A DNA stretch of 64,000 nucleotides from assembly GCF_900114975.1 (NCBI RefSeq), contig NZ_FOUU01000001.1, positions 248,001 through 312,000 of the forward strand, read 5' to 3'. The DNA is from Thermodesulforhabdus norvegica (GTDB taxonomy: Bacteria; Desulfobacterota; Syntrophobacteria; Syntrophobacterales; Thermodesulforhabdaceae). The first letter of the stretch is position 1. Every line of letters begins with the position of its first letter. Shown in pieces: positions 36,401 to 43,284 of the stretch. Below the pieces are notes generated by a model. The model saw only the letters and a list, made by a program, of their open reading frames with translations. It ran no database searches and had not been told where the DNA came from. The translations under genes and the position numbers were made by a program.

Positions 36401-37477
36401 ACGGGTGTATCGGAGATGGTCAGCATATCGGGCATATGGGAAAAGGACGACGAAATCGTGGATGTCTATTTGAACCGCGTCGGATATGCCTTTGGGGAAG
36501 ATTTATGGGGAGTTGATGCTAAAGAACTCTTCAAGGCTCATCTTGCCTCCGTGGACACCGTTGTGCATTCCTTTTCTTCCAACATCTTCGGGGCAATGGA
36601 CAACGACGACGTATTTCAATACGTTGGAGGGCTCGCTCTGGCGGCCCGGAAGTTCGGAGGCAAGCCTGTTCGGACGATGATTACTCTTCAGAGAATTCCC
36701 GGGCAGGTGGGTTCGGAGCCTCTTGCGAAGATTCTCGGATCTGAAATGCGGATGAGGTACCTGAACCCCAAATGGATTGAAGGCATGAAGAAGGAGGGTT
36801 ACGGCGGAGCACGAGAAATGGCCAAATTCGTTGAATACTTCTGGGGTTTTCAGGTCACGACACCCGAAGCAGTTCATGAGGAAGAGTGGCGGCAGATCTA
36901 TGAAGTTTACGTGGAGGACAAGTACGGGATGGACCTGCAGGAATTCTTCCGCCGTGCAAATCCCTGGGCTTACCAATCCATCACGGCGAGAATGCTTGAA
37001 GCCATCCGAAAGGGGTACTGGAAGGCTGACGAGCAGACTAAGCGACGGCTTGCCGTTGAATATGCCCGAAGTGTTGTGGAACACGGTGTTGCCTGTTGCG
37101 ACCACACCTGCAATAATCCGCTCCTTAATCAAATGGTCGCAAGCATCATCTCAATACCGGGGCTCCTTGAGCCTAGAATCAGCGAGAAGTTTGAAATGAC
37201 CTTAAGTAAAGCCATCGGGGAAAATATCAGGGAACAGCAGGAAAGCCTGAAGAAACTTCGAGAAAAACTCCAGCAGAAACCCGGAGGCCCTGAGTCTTCA
37301 GCAAGTTCAAGTTCAAGGGAAAAAAAAGTAGAAGGCTACAGGATGGAGGAGGTCAAAAAAGATACAAAGCCAAGCGAAACCATGCCGACGTCAGGACTTC
37401 GGGCGTTAATACTGTTTGCACTTCTCATATTTGCTATGGTCCTTCTCATAAGCATACGACGGGGCATGAAACAATAG
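33473..37477 (+). CDS. cobN: CobN-like chelatase, predicted exported and membrane-anchored
   Basis: 1334 residues of the CobN/ChlH (magnesium/cobalt chelatase large subunit) family. Typical segments include MVHLGTHATHEWLPGKQAGLS, WAVETMRNGGVNESTILYLMGIEPVWD and SFSSNIFGAMDNDDVFQYVGGLALA. Unlike biosynthetic CobN it starts with a signal peptide (about 1-32, ending VKASA) and ends with a charged linker and one membrane helix (LRALILFALLIFAMVLLI, about 1306-1326). It should therefore act on the outer face of the inner membrane. No CobS/CobT or ChlI/ChlD ATPase is encoded nearby; an ExbB/DUF2149 motor is instead. ATG 33473 is chosen for the AAGGAGG just upstream. Direction of metal transfer is unknown. 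Confidence 0.85.
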   Translation: MNRYFASANRSIIPIIAVLFLFPASPAVKASAGEIRISFLVFDTESTTINEAAKEISQTKPDVVVRFFTTSELCPESGNPDPETVKWIRSSHVIFVQVMDDRLARFVLEQVGRGEESGQEAPIIYAVGASSREEELAQKGFRFDKEIRRYYRNLSPENIKNMILYTLCKHFDSSVTFKPPREFPDFGIYHPEADRIFESFDEYAEWYGKRSSFRGDFPWVGLMFFGSEVSRKQTEVIDRVVRKLESAGFNVVPAFGYPDDEVIRRFYLIREKEKVRSRVSLIVSFSLKFSSSLSEEVKKAVESLNIPIINAVKLFMNTVDQWRASPVGIDIMEVAWALANPEVSGLIEPSVLGGKKGTQDPETGKTLYSQVALESHIDFLVSRIKKWLDLQRKPNPEKRVAILYYNHSQGKQNIGASYLNVFRSLELILGRMKKEGYSVEGAAGFPDENALKEMILAYGRNIGSWAPGELEKLVQSGRSVTVPMETYLRWFERLPEDFRRKVTDQWGPPEASTVMVYNGNIVIPADTLGNIVLMPEPARGWSDDPVKLYHSPTLYPHHQYIAAYLWLKYGFKADAMVHLGTHATHEWLPGKQAGLSMSCPPEVLITDIPNIYPYIVDDVGEGIQAKRRGRGVIIDHLVPPVKKGGLYAEYAEIYEMIQGYHQARTMGSPTTEEQLRRLIERIEKLGLLKDLGMGFPSPDKAEEGEIEQILETLEHYLDEIREGLIPYGLHTFGSSPVGEALEEMVDSILEVQRKAGNDVNPEEVSSAIVASGPAEIDALMAALNGKFVPSGEGNDPLRNLKAIPTGKNFYGFNPQKIPTKEAYKLGKEAAEQIIRDALNQKGSYPEQVAIVLWAVETMRNGGVNESTILYLMGIEPVWDNLGRVTGLKPIPGKKLGRPRIDVLINPSGLYRDLFPEKLKLLDRAVKLAAIQEDVENLIRKHSEILEHRLLSEGYSPDQAKKLSAIRIFSEPSGTYGTGVSEMVSISGIWEKDDEIVDVYLNRVGYAFGEDLWGVDAKELFKAHLASVDTVVHSFSSNIFGAMDNDDVFQYVGGLALAARKFGGKPVRTMITLQRIPGQVGSEPLAKILGSEMRMRYLNPKWIEGMKKEGYGGAREMAKFVEYFWGFQVTTPEAVHEEEWRQIYEVYVEDKYGMDLQEFFRRANPWAYQSITARMLEAIRKGYWKADEQTKRRLAVEYARSVVEHGVACCDHTCNNPLLNQMVASIISIPGLLEPRISEKFEMTLSKAIGENIREQQESLKKLREKLQQKPGGPESSASSSSREKKVEGYRMEEVKKDTKPSETMPTSGLRALILFALLIFAMVLLISIRRGMKQ

Positions 37478-37623
37478 AGAATCGCCCCTTTACTCATTTA
37501 TTAGAAAAACCACGGGGCCCACCGGGACGTTACCGCCGGGCGGCTCTGCGCTCAACCGGAGCCGGCTTTTAAAGCACATCAGGCTTTACGGCCGAGAAAA
37601 GCTTTCGGGATGGCTCGATCGTT

Positions 37624-37655
37624 TGCCCCCAGGCAACTCCCGGGGGCAGTTTTGC
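37624..37655 (+). terminator. Terminator after the CobN-like gene
   Basis: TGCCCCC (37624-37630) pairs with GGGGGCA (37642-37648), followed by GTTTTGCTTTT. It separates the corrinoid operon from the convergent DUF3034 gene. Confidence 0.6.
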
Positions 37656-37657
37656 TT

Positions 37658-38563
37658 TTAAAACTCAAATTTAAGCTTTAAACCCACAGCACCGTTATCG
37701 TAATGATTCAGAACCTCTCCGAAATTGAATATCCCTCCCGATATCGTAAGTCGATCGTTAACAATGAAAGCCGCTACCACAGACCACCAGTCATCTTCGG
37801 GTTCAACAAGTCCGGGGATAGGACGATAATTATTAGGCTTTTGCCTGTACTCAGCACCTACAAGAAAACGGTCTGTTACAAATACTATAACACTCCCTTC
37901 CAGTAAGAACTCTCTATCACCCGTAAACCCCAATAAACCGATATGTGCCGCTTCGCTATTTCTCAATCCAAGATTAAGAAGCACCGGACGGGGCAAAAAT
38001 GTGAGCATCTTGGAAGCATAAAGAGTAAAATCAATCCCATCGGTATCCTCGATACCCGCGTCAGTTAAAGCTCCTCCAAGGGTTTCATCAATATCCGAAA
38101 GTTTTTCCACCTTTTTATAGTGTATTCCCGCAGTCAAGGCGGGCATCCATGAAAGGTTAAAGCCGTTTTCCGGGATTAAATTAAAACGTGCATTCAGGTT
38201 ATGCAAAAATACCCTATCGTTGGCAATTTCAATACCCGTAGCTTCCGCAACATCTAGAGGAAGATCGTGCAGATTCAACACATTAAATGCATAGCCCAGT
38301 TCCAGGCGGTTGAAAAGATTCACGGTAAAGGTAGAAAAGCCGAAGGTTCTTCCTTTAGGCGTATAGACGAACCCTCCGCCTACTGCCGGCATGCCTATAG
38401 GTCGGTCATCTTCGGGAGGATTAACCAGATAGGCAGTTCCCGTTATGGCTACGCCCCCAAAGCCTTCAACATTGTGCAAAGGAAGAGGCGGGGCGGCATC
38501 GGCCTGGACAACCAAACAAGAAAAAGCACAAAACATTATCATCGTTGAGATAAGTTTCTTCAT
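37658..38563 (-). CDS. DUF3034-family outer-membrane beta-barrel protein
   Basis: 301 residues. The signal peptide (1-23, ending ADA) is followed by PPLPLHNVEGFGGVAITGTAYLVN, characteristic of the DUF3034 family. Alternating hydrophobic strands continue to a C-terminal Phe (LKFEF), as in outer-membrane barrels. Function is unknown. AATGGAGG lies before the ATG. It may be monocistronic, since a strong terminator-like hairpin separates it from the next gene. Confidence 0.75.
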   Translation of the reverse strand: MKKLISTMIMFCAFSCLVVQADAAPPLPLHNVEGFGGVAITGTAYLVNPPEDDRPIGMPAVGGGFVYTPKGRTFGFSTFTVNLFNRLELGYAFNVLNLHDLPLDVAEATGIEIANDRVFLHNLNARFNLIPENGFNLSWMPALTAGIHYKKVEKLSDIDETLGGALTDAGIEDTDGIDFTLYASKMLTFLPRPVLLNLGLRNSEAAHIGLLGFTGDREFLLEGSVIVFVTDRFLVGAEYRQKPNNYRPIPGLVEPEDDWWSVVAAFIVNDRLTISGGIFNFGEVLNHYDNGAVGLKLKFEF

Positions 38564-38600
38564 GCTGCACCTCCATTATGTCTTCCGGAAAGCAAACTAC

Positions 38601-38630
38601 GATCCCCCACATCAGGTAATGTGGGGGATC
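38601..38630 (-). terminator. Strong hairpin terminator
   Basis: A 12-bp perfect stem, GATCCCCCACAT (38601-38612) with ATGTGGGGGATC (38619-38630) and a 6-nt loop. On the minus strand it follows the secreted-protein gene, with a moderately T-rich tail. Confidence 0.7.
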
Positions 38631-38641
38631 GGTTGCCCCTG

Positions 38642-39115
38642 TTATTCTGTTTCAACGTTTTCAAGCACCATCATTTGCGTGCGGAACCCGCCGATTTCAG
38701 GAAGGTATTTCATCTGAATCGTGTAGAGAGCGGAGCCCATTGGCACATGTTTTACCGTTATTGTCATGGTGGCCGGATCGTAATAGGCTACCATGTTTTC
38801 CGACGGCGTATCACTTAAACTTCCTCGAGTCTGCGAGCCCAGATACATAAAGTCCATTGTTCCCGGAACATGGTACATGGTGACTTCCCGAACTTCGCTA
38901 CCCACTTGCATAAAGGGCATATAAAGGAGATTCGCCTGAGAATCATAGGTGGACATCATATAAGTACCTGTTTGTCCGGTATTATAGTAAAAAGGATTAC
39001 CGCTCATCATTGAAGAAGTGGCTTCGTGACCTCCTGAAAAAGCCCATACACTACTGACAAGTAGCACCCCAACTCCAAAAACCAGCAGAGACCTAAACTT
39101 TCTCAAAACTTCCAT
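38642..39115 (-). CDS. Small secreted Met-rich protein, unknown
   Basis: 157 residues with a signal peptide (about 1-25, ending VWA). The mature part is Met/Tyr/Ser-rich (SSMMSGNPFYYNTGQTGTYMMSTYD) and has no family I recognise. ATG 39115 is chosen because GGAGGG lies 6-7 nt upstream, whereas the upstream ATG 39121 abuts it. Met-rich exported proteins often bind Cu(I), and the neighbouring genes are a metal-sensing and efflux set, so a copper-related role is possible but unproven. Confidence 0.5.
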   Translation of the reverse strand: MEVLRKFRSLLVFGVGVLLVSSVWAFSGGHEATSSMMSGNPFYYNTGQTGTYMMSTYDSQANLLYMPFMQVGSEVREVTMYHVPGTMDFMYLGSQTRGSLSDTPSENMVAYYDPATMTITVKHVPMGSALYTIQMKYLPEIGGFRTQMMVLENVETE

Positions 39116-39434
39116 GATCATCCCTCCTAATTAAAGTGAATTTTGTCTGGCACCAGGAGAGGTAGTCAAATTCCATGCCAGTTCCCACCGGCAAGGAATG
39201 TCCTGTCTTATTGTTTAATCTGTCTCATGTCCCGGCTATCGATCGCGGGGCTATAGAAGAGTTACAGAGAATAAAAAATATCCACCCGCCGGATCCTTTG
39301 CGGATAAAAATTATCCAGAGTCTTTTACCTCACCCCTCGCAAAGCCCCCAATTTTGCCCGATCCTACACTTGGCATGAAAAATGATGTGCATAAGCAAAC
39401 AAAGAAAAACAAACAAATCACAGGGAGGTTAAAA
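39116..39434. promoter_or_regulatory. Divergent control region between two secreted-protein genes
   Basis: 319 bp without coding potential. On the minus strand, CTGGCATGGAATTTGAC (39181-39165) and on the plus strand TTGGCATGAAAAATGAT (39370-39386) each resemble a sigma-54 promoter with correct GG-N10 spacing, but both have GA instead of GC at -12. GAGGTAAAAGACTC (minus strand, 39331-39318) resembles half-sites at the cusC promoter and the known ZraR-type box. GGATAAAAATTATCC (39302-39316) is a short palindrome. Confidence 0.4.
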
Positions 39435-39758
39435 ATGGGTAGGATGAAAAAAGTACTGGTAACGGCAATGTTGATCGGTTCTCTAACGGTTGCGGGCATC
39501 TCCGGTACCACGCTCGCCCGTGCTGAAGGAAACATCGGCGGACCTTTCTACAGGCTGGCAATGCACGGTGGGGGTTACGGAGGGTACGGTCAGAGTTCAT
39601 GGAACTGTCCCGGGTATTATGGGGGATACGGTATGATGAACGGATATGGGGGATACAACTACGATGGTTACCGGTATTATATGCATAACCGACCCTACTG
39701 GCACAATTACAATGACTACAGGCAATACGACAGGGGCTACTGGCCTCGCAGAAGGTAG
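39435..39758 (+). CDS. Small secreted Gly/Tyr/His-rich protein
   Basis: 107 residues. Signal peptide is about 1-30 (ending ARA). The mature region is dominated by Gly, Tyr, Asn and His (HGGGYGGYGQSSWNCPGYYGG, YMHNRPYWHNYNDYRQYDRGYW) with one Cys. GGGAGG lies 7 nt before ATG 39435. The composition suggests an extended metal-binding or wall-associated protein. It is 23 bp from the next secreted His-rich protein and close to zraSR/cus-like genes, similar in position to the ZraP chaperone, but no ZraP homology is visible. Confidence 0.6.
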   Translation: MGRMKKVLVTAMLIGSLTVAGISGTTLARAEGNIGGPFYRLAMHGGGYGGYGQSSWNCPGYYGGYGMMNGYGGYNYDGYRYYMHNRPYWHNYNDYRQYDRGYWPRRR

Positions 39759-39781
39759 ACTTTGAAAAGGAGGATCACAAA

Positions 39782-40195
39782 ATGAAAGTCATCACGGGAA
39801 TTGCCCTGGCCACCCTTGTGACCCTCATAGGGCTGGGACTGGTCTTCGGGCAGACGGACGGGCAGGGTTACGGCTGGTACTGTCCGTGGATGAATAACAC
39901 CGGACATCATCACATGGGACCTTCATACGGCCACCACGGTGGATACTACGGACAACCCAACCGCTATCAGGAAACTCCACCGGGCATGGAACTTCTGGGC
40001 AACGGACTGATGACACGGCAGCAGGCTATTGAACTTCTGGAACGCTATGCCATCGGAAACAGGCCTGATCTGAAAATAGGGGAGCTGGCAGATAAGGGAG
40101 ACGTGTTCGAAGCCACGATCGAAGATTCTTCGGGCAATGTGATCAGAAGACTCCTCATCAACAGACGTAACGGATGGTTCAGAGATGTACCCTGA
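39782..40195 (+). CDS. Small secreted His-rich protein
   Basis: 137 residues. Signal peptide is about 1-23. A His/Gly/Tyr-rich segment (NNTGHHHMGPSYGHHGGYYG) precedes a C-terminal domain of about 70 residues (MTRQQAIELLERYAIGNRPDLKIGELADKG, then a beta hairpin EATIEDSSGNVIRRLLINRRNG) that resembles a PepSY-like fold. AAGGAGG precedes the ATG. It likely binds transition metals in the periplasm; the family is not recognised. Confidence 0.65.
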   Translation: MKVITGIALATLVTLIGLGLVFGQTDGQGYGWYCPWMNNTGHHHMGPSYGHHGGYYGQPNRYQETPPGMELLGNGLMTRQQAIELLERYAIGNRPDLKIGELADKGDVFEATIEDSSGNVIRRLLINRRNGWFRDVP

Positions 40196-40224
40196 GATCC
40201 TCTGAATGCCCTGCCCTAACCCCG

Positions 40225-40257
40225 GCGGACACCCGATCAGGGTGTCCGCTTTTTTTC
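40225..40257 (+). terminator. Rho-independent terminator
   Basis: GCGGACACCC (40225-40234) pairs with GGGTGTCCGC (40240-40249), followed by seven or more T. It ends the secreted-protein operon and overlaps the last codons of the convergent zraR-like gene. Confidence 0.9.
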
Positions 40258-41613
40258 TGCGTTATACTTCTTCAATTTAAGTTTAAGGGTCCGCCGGGTT
40301 ATCCCGAGACGGCGAGCTGCTTCGCTCTTGTTACCCCCTGTTTCCTCAAGGGTTTTCAAAATCGTTATCCGTTCTACATCTTCTAAAGTCAAGTTACCCT
40401 GCTCAAAGGATGATCGAGTAACATCTCCGGGTTCCGGTAACCCCGCCCCCAGAATGTTCAACTCTTTCACATCAATGTAGGGATTCCGACTTAAGATCAC
40501 AGCTCTCTCTATTGCGTTTTCCAATTCACGAACATTACCGGGCCATGAATGAGTCATTAAAAAGTGCATTGCCTCAGGAGTAAAGCCTTTAACATCTTTT
40601 TCGTACTTTTCAGAAAACCGTTTCAGAAAGTGTTCGGCCAATATGGGAATATCCTCAGGCCTTTTCCTTAAAGGCGGTACCTCTATCCTGGTAACGTTCA
40701 GCCTGTAATACAAATCCATTCTGAAACTACCGTTCGAAAGCATCTCTTCAACATTCCTGTTAGTGGCGGCTATTATCCGAACATCTATTGGAATTGCCAC
40801 ATCACTTCCGACGCGTTGTATCTTCTTATCCTGAAGAACGTGAAGAAGTTTGCTTTGAACGGAAAGGTTTAGTTCACCTATTTCGTCGAGGAAAATGGTA
40901 CCACCGTTAGCCTGCATAAATTTTCCGGCTCTGGCCTTTTCCGCCCCGGTAAAAGCCCCCTTTTCATGACCGAACAACTCTGACTCAACGAGGTTTTCCG
41001 GAATAGCGGCACAGTTAACCTCAATCAGAGGCTTGTGCTTTCTAGGGCTGTGGGCATGTATGGCCCGGGCTACGAGGCTTTTGCCCGTGCCACTTTCGCC
41101 GGTTATGAGCACCGTGGCGTCTGTCGGAGCAATAAGAGAAATCAACTCCAAAACCCGCTCCATTGCAGGGCTCCGTCCCACAATGTCGGCAATTTGAAAT
41201 CGTGCAAGCTGTTCTCGCAAAATTTCGTTTTCTGCCTTCAATCGTTCATGCTCAAGCGCCTTATTGATAACCGCATTCAAAGCATCCAGATCCACGGGTT
41301 TGGTAAGATAGTCAAAGGCACCGGATTTAACTGCGTCAACGGCCGAGGGTATGGAGCCGTAGGCCGTAAGGATAATGACCGGCAGGGCGGGATTGAACTG
41401 ACGTATAAGTTTTGTTGCTTCTATTCCGTCAATACCCGGCATCCTGATGTCCATTATTACCAGATCGACGGGCTCCGATCTGACCAGAGCCACGGCCTTA
41501 TCACCGCTATCCGCCTCTACTACCTCATAACCCCACTCATCAAGCACGGTGGACAACATAAGGCGATGTGAATTATCGTCATCTACAACTAAAATTCTTG
41601 CCTGCTCCGTCAT
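40237..41613 (-). CDS. zraR: Sigma-54-dependent response regulator, ZraR/HydG-like
   Basis: 458 residues. The receiver domain has phosphoacceptor Asp55 (IMDIRMPG). The AAA+ domain has Walker A GESGTGKS (172-179) and an intact sigma-54 loop GAFTGA (219-224). A C-terminal Fis-type HTH follows (GGNKSEAARRLGITRRTLKLKLKKY). It activates RNA polymerase with sigma-54. It is the last gene of cusCBA-zraS-zraR on the minus strand, 2 bp after the kinase. Its likely targets are the sigma-54 promoter upstream of cusC and the secreted-protein genes. Confidence 0.93.
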   Translation of the reverse strand: MTEQARILVVDDDNSHRLMLSTVLDEWGYEVVEADSGDKAVALVRSEPVDLVIMDIRMPGIDGIEATKLIRQFNPALPVIILTAYGSIPSAVDAVKSGAFDYLTKPVDLDALNAVINKALEHERLKAENEILREQLARFQIADIVGRSPAMERVLELISLIAPTDATVLITGESGTGKSLVARAIHAHSPRKHKPLIEVNCAAIPENLVESELFGHEKGAFTGAEKARAGKFMQANGGTIFLDEIGELNLSVQSKLLHVLQDKKIQRVGSDVAIPIDVRIIAATNRNVEEMLSNGSFRMDLYYRLNVTRIEVPPLRKRPEDIPILAEHFLKRFSEKYEKDVKGFTPEAMHFLMTHSWPGNVRELENAIERAVILSRNPYIDVKELNILGAGLPEPGDVTRSSFEQGNLTLEDVERITILKTLEETGGNKSEAARRLGITRRTLKLKLKKYNAEKKRTP

Positions 41614-41615
41614 CG

Positions 41616-43277
41616 CTATGTTTCCTCATACCCGGGAGAAAAGGGCAATCTTATAATGAAGCTTGCTCCTCCTTCAGGTGAATTCATCGCAACCACAGTT
41701 CCTCCATGGGCTTCCACAATCTTTCGAACATTTGCCAGACCCAGGCCAACACCCTGAGGCTTTGTTGTAAAGTAGGGATCGAAAATTTTATCAAGAGCCT
41801 CTTCCGGTATGCCAGGTCCTGTGTCAGATATCGCAATAACGGCCTCTTCATCATCCCTTCTAGCCTGCACCCTTATTGTTCCTTCTCTGCCGATCGCCTG
41901 CAGGGCATTCAGGAAAAGGTTTATAAATACCTGGATCATCTTGTTTGGATCTACATTAATGTAAAGATCGGGAGGTTCTATGTCCATCGTTACCTTTACC
42001 TTGCTTTGTTCCAGGTCTCTGGAGATAACCCTTAAGGCGTGCTCTATAAGGCTCCGGCACTCAACTTCGTCAAGCTTCAGATTAGGAGTGCGTGCAAAGT
42101 CCAGAAGCTCATAAAGAATCCCGTTCAATCTGTCGATTTCTTTGATCATGACCTCAGCGATATACCTGTTTTTTTCATCTGATGCAGTTCTTTTCGCAAG
42201 GACAGTAGCGAAACCTTTTATAGAACTCAGAGGATTTCTAATTTCGTGGGCGAGCCCCGTTACCAGGTGTCCTATAGCCGCCAGGTGGCGCGTCCGGCTA
42301 AGTTTTGATTCCAGTTCCCTCATTTTCGTAACATCGGTTATGAGAAAGACGTATCCCGACCTCGTATCCGTTTCGAAGCGCAGGGCGTTAACCATCAAAT
42401 GTAGCTTTCTGGTACGATTGCCGCTTATTGTGATTTCCTGATCCAATCTACCATTATCGCCGTACTGAAGGTTTCTCCATAGATCGGCAAAACCGGGGCA
42501 ATTCGAGAAAGCCTTCCCCTGTTCGGCATCAATGAGCGCCTCTGCCGCTCTGTTGATTCTTTCCACCACCCCTTTATTATCGACCAGAACGAAGCCGACA
42601 GGTATCTGTTCAATCAAAGTGGACATTAGATATTCCACATCGGCGAGAGATCGAAGGCTTTCATGATAACGGCCAACCCACCACAGGGAGACCATTCCTG
42701 CAGCACCTACCAGAAGCATAACCGCCAGCATGAATACAAAAAACTGGAAATCACGCTTTATAGCCGTTTCGTAAGGCAGGGGATCCAGCCCCAGAACAAA
42801 GTATAAATCATCCGGCGGTGTCTTATCTCCTGCCATCGGTCTGTAGTGAAGGGTTACTTCATAAGCCCTCATGCCCATCCGTTCTTTAAGCCCAACCCAC
42901 TTTGACCCGGGTCCGGGTGGATTAAAAGGTATTTTTCGGTCAACTCTTTCAGGCTTACCGGCAGCAACAATTGTTCCATCGGCTTTTACAATCATTACAT
43001 ACAATACACCCGGCAGTTTGGAAATCTCACCAAAGAGCGGCATAAGGGCGTGAGGGTGAACATTGTGAATGACTCCGCAATTGCACATAGCCTCAATGGA
43101 GTTGGCCAGTGTCAGTGCTTCGGAGAGCAAGGCCTGCTCCATCATATCCCGGCCTCTGTGGAGGCTACGAAAAGCCATAGCGATAAGCAGAATAACTAGG
43201 ATGACCACGGAGCTTACGATTGCCCAGGGTGCCAGTTCAAGAAACCGATTTTTTCCAACGCCTCTTTTTGCCGTCAT
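41616..43277 (-). CDS. zraS: Sensor histidine kinase, ZraS-like
   Basis: 553 residues. Two membrane helices (about 14-36 and 180-202) flank a periplasmic sensor domain containing SIEAMCNCGVIHNVHPH, whose Cys and His residues could bind metal. A PAS domain, an H-box (GLAHEIRNPLSSIKGFATVL) and an ATPase domain (DTGPGIPEEALDKIFDPYFTTK, GVGLGLANVRKIVEAHGG) follow. It partners the adjacent ZraR-like regulator. It lies 7 bp after cusA, so sensing and efflux are co-transcribed. Confidence 0.9.
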   Translation of the reverse strand: MTAKRGVGKNRFLELAPWAIVSSVVILVILLIAMAFRSLHRGRDMMEQALLSEALTLANSIEAMCNCGVIHNVHPHALMPLFGEISKLPGVLYVMIVKADGTIVAAGKPERVDRKIPFNPPGPGSKWVGLKERMGMRAYEVTLHYRPMAGDKTPPDDLYFVLGLDPLPYETAIKRDFQFFVFMLAVMLLVGAAGMVSLWWVGRYHESLRSLADVEYLMSTLIEQIPVGFVLVDNKGVVERINRAAEALIDAEQGKAFSNCPGFADLWRNLQYGDNGRLDQEITISGNRTRKLHLMVNALRFETDTRSGYVFLITDVTKMRELESKLSRTRHLAAIGHLVTGLAHEIRNPLSSIKGFATVLAKRTASDEKNRYIAEVMIKEIDRLNGILYELLDFARTPNLKLDEVECRSLIEHALRVISRDLEQSKVKVTMDIEPPDLYINVDPNKMIQVFINLFLNALQAIGREGTIRVQARRDDEEAVIAISDTGPGIPEEALDKIFDPYFTTKPQGVGLGLANVRKIVEAHGGTVVAMNSPEGGASFIIRLPFSPGYEET

Positions 43278-43284
43278 GTTTTAT

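Noticed and set aside
33473-37477. Calling this CobN a normal aerobic-pathway cobaltochelatase
   Set aside because: The signal peptide, C-terminal membrane helix, lack of CobST and the presence of anaerobic-pathway cbiD/cbiET argue against it.
39435-40195. Annotating the secreted His-rich proteins as ZraP
   Set aside because: They share position and composition hints only; the ZraP zinc-chaperone pattern is not visible.
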